Positions 63,679-64,000 of a stretch of DNA of 64,000 nt are shown piece by piece (within the stretch, counting starts at the first letter, position 1; every line of letters starts with the position of its first letter). Source of the DNA: Bacteroidales bacterium. GTDB lineage: Bacteria > Bacteroidota > Bacteroidia > Bacteroidales > UBA932. Below the pieces are notes generated by a model. That model saw nothing but the letters and a program-made list of their open reading frames with translations. It was not told the origin of the DNA and did no database searches. The position numbers were made by a program, and so were the translations under genes. The stretch spans positions 1 to 64,000 of the forward strand of contig JAFYSH010000006.1 of NCBI GenBank assembly GCA_017546605.1. Reading direction: 5' to 3'.

Positions 63679-64000
63679 TTAGAATTTAAGGCCGCCTTCA
63701 CGTGCAGCGTCAGCCAAACTTTTTACTCTTCCGTGATAGAGGTAACCTCCGCGGTCAAAAGCGATGGTAGTAATACCTTTGGCCATAGCGCGTTCTGCTG
63801 CCAATTTACCAACCAATTGAGCCACTTCGATTCCACTCTTATTTTTTACCTCTTCGATCAATGCTTTATCTTTAGAGGATGCAGATGCCAAGGTTACGCC
63901 GTTAACATCATCGATGAACTGAACGTAAATGTTCTTGTTGCTTCTAAATACCGACATTCTCGGTTTTTCTGCAGTACCGTTAACCGCTTTACGGATGCGG
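63679..64000 (-). CDS. rplR: 50S ribosomal protein L18, cut by the right edge
   Basis: 106 codons before the stop are in the window; the frame stays open to base 64000 and the true start lies beyond. The internal Met at 63957 is not the start, because [14 protein letters not shown] before it is the usual L18 sequence. Marks: [29 protein letters not shown] and [27 protein letters not shown]. It binds 5S rRNA. Confidence 0.97.
   Translation of the reverse strand, partial: RIRKAVNGTAEKPRMSVFRSNKNIYVQFIDDVNGVTLASASSKDKALIEEVKNKSGIEVAQLVGKLAAERAMAKGITTIAFDRGGYLYHGRVKSLADAAREGGLKF

Overview
The window looks like a chromosomal segment of a Bacteroidota, most likely order Bacteroidales; genus not determined. 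The signs are: many copies of the Bacteroidetes -7 promoter box TAnnTTTG ahead of genes, generally weak Shine-Dalgarno sites, families typical of the phylum (DUF4251, DUF4136, GSCFA, FISUMP lipoprotein, DUF2795, SDR-type threonine dehydrogenase), an rnfBCDGEA operon preceded by a RseC/MucC gene, and the order rplR-rpsE-rpmD-rplO-secY-map-infA-rpmJ-rpsM-rpsK-rpsD-rpoA-rplQ. I see no transposase, integrase, tRNA, rRNA or CRISPR array. The DNA is a dense, mostly vertical-looking core region.

Layout. 1-6.6 kb is the accessory-looking part: a truncated lipoprotein, an intergenic region with a 15-nt poly-G tract, a lipoprotein, galM, and two tandem copies of a three-gene cell-envelope module (DUF4251 protein, DUF4136 lipoprotein, small outer-membrane barrel). 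6.6-15 kb: DUF2795, cobalamin adenosyltransferase, ABC ATPase, folE, holA, an orphan HSDR_N nuclease-like protein, cca, ettA, and two overlapping AraC-type regulators. 15-31 kb: YitT transporter, leuS, a pseudo-peptidase M28 fused to a TonB C-terminal domain, gcvT, a SPOR lipoprotein, DUF389, a CapA-like protein, PhoH, a TPM/TPM/LemA/FISUMP operon, apbE and pnp. 31-45 kb: rpsO, glyA, a SpoU methyltransferase, a TPR protein, the Rnf ion-pumping complex, rseC, dnaB, a zinc-ribbon coiled coil, Nif3, MerR and two M23 peptidases. 45-57 kb: alaS, two LptF/LptG permeases, fmt, tgt, threonine dehydrogenase, queG, GSCFA, a DNA alkyltransferase and an SDR. 57-64 kb: the spc/alpha ribosomal operon, running off the right edge inside rplR.

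How the genes work together. Rnf (ferredoxin:NAD+ oxidoreductase, ion pumping) needs covalent FMN, and apbE, whose product attaches FMN, lies about 5 kb away. tgt and queG are the base-exchange and last steps of queuosine tRNA modification. The two LptF/G-like genes serve lipopolysaccharide export. LemA and the TPM proteins form a membrane-linked set.

Most worth a second look: the duplicated DUF4251-DUF4136-barrel module; the M28 pseudo-enzyme with its metal and catalytic residues replaced and a TonB domain attached; a Tgt without its zinc cysteines; a 102-bp antisense coding overlap between phoH and a Gly-rich TPM protein; a set of genes whose promoter box sits 3-8 nt before the start codon (probable leaderless mRNAs); and a candidate small RNA at 6468-6619.
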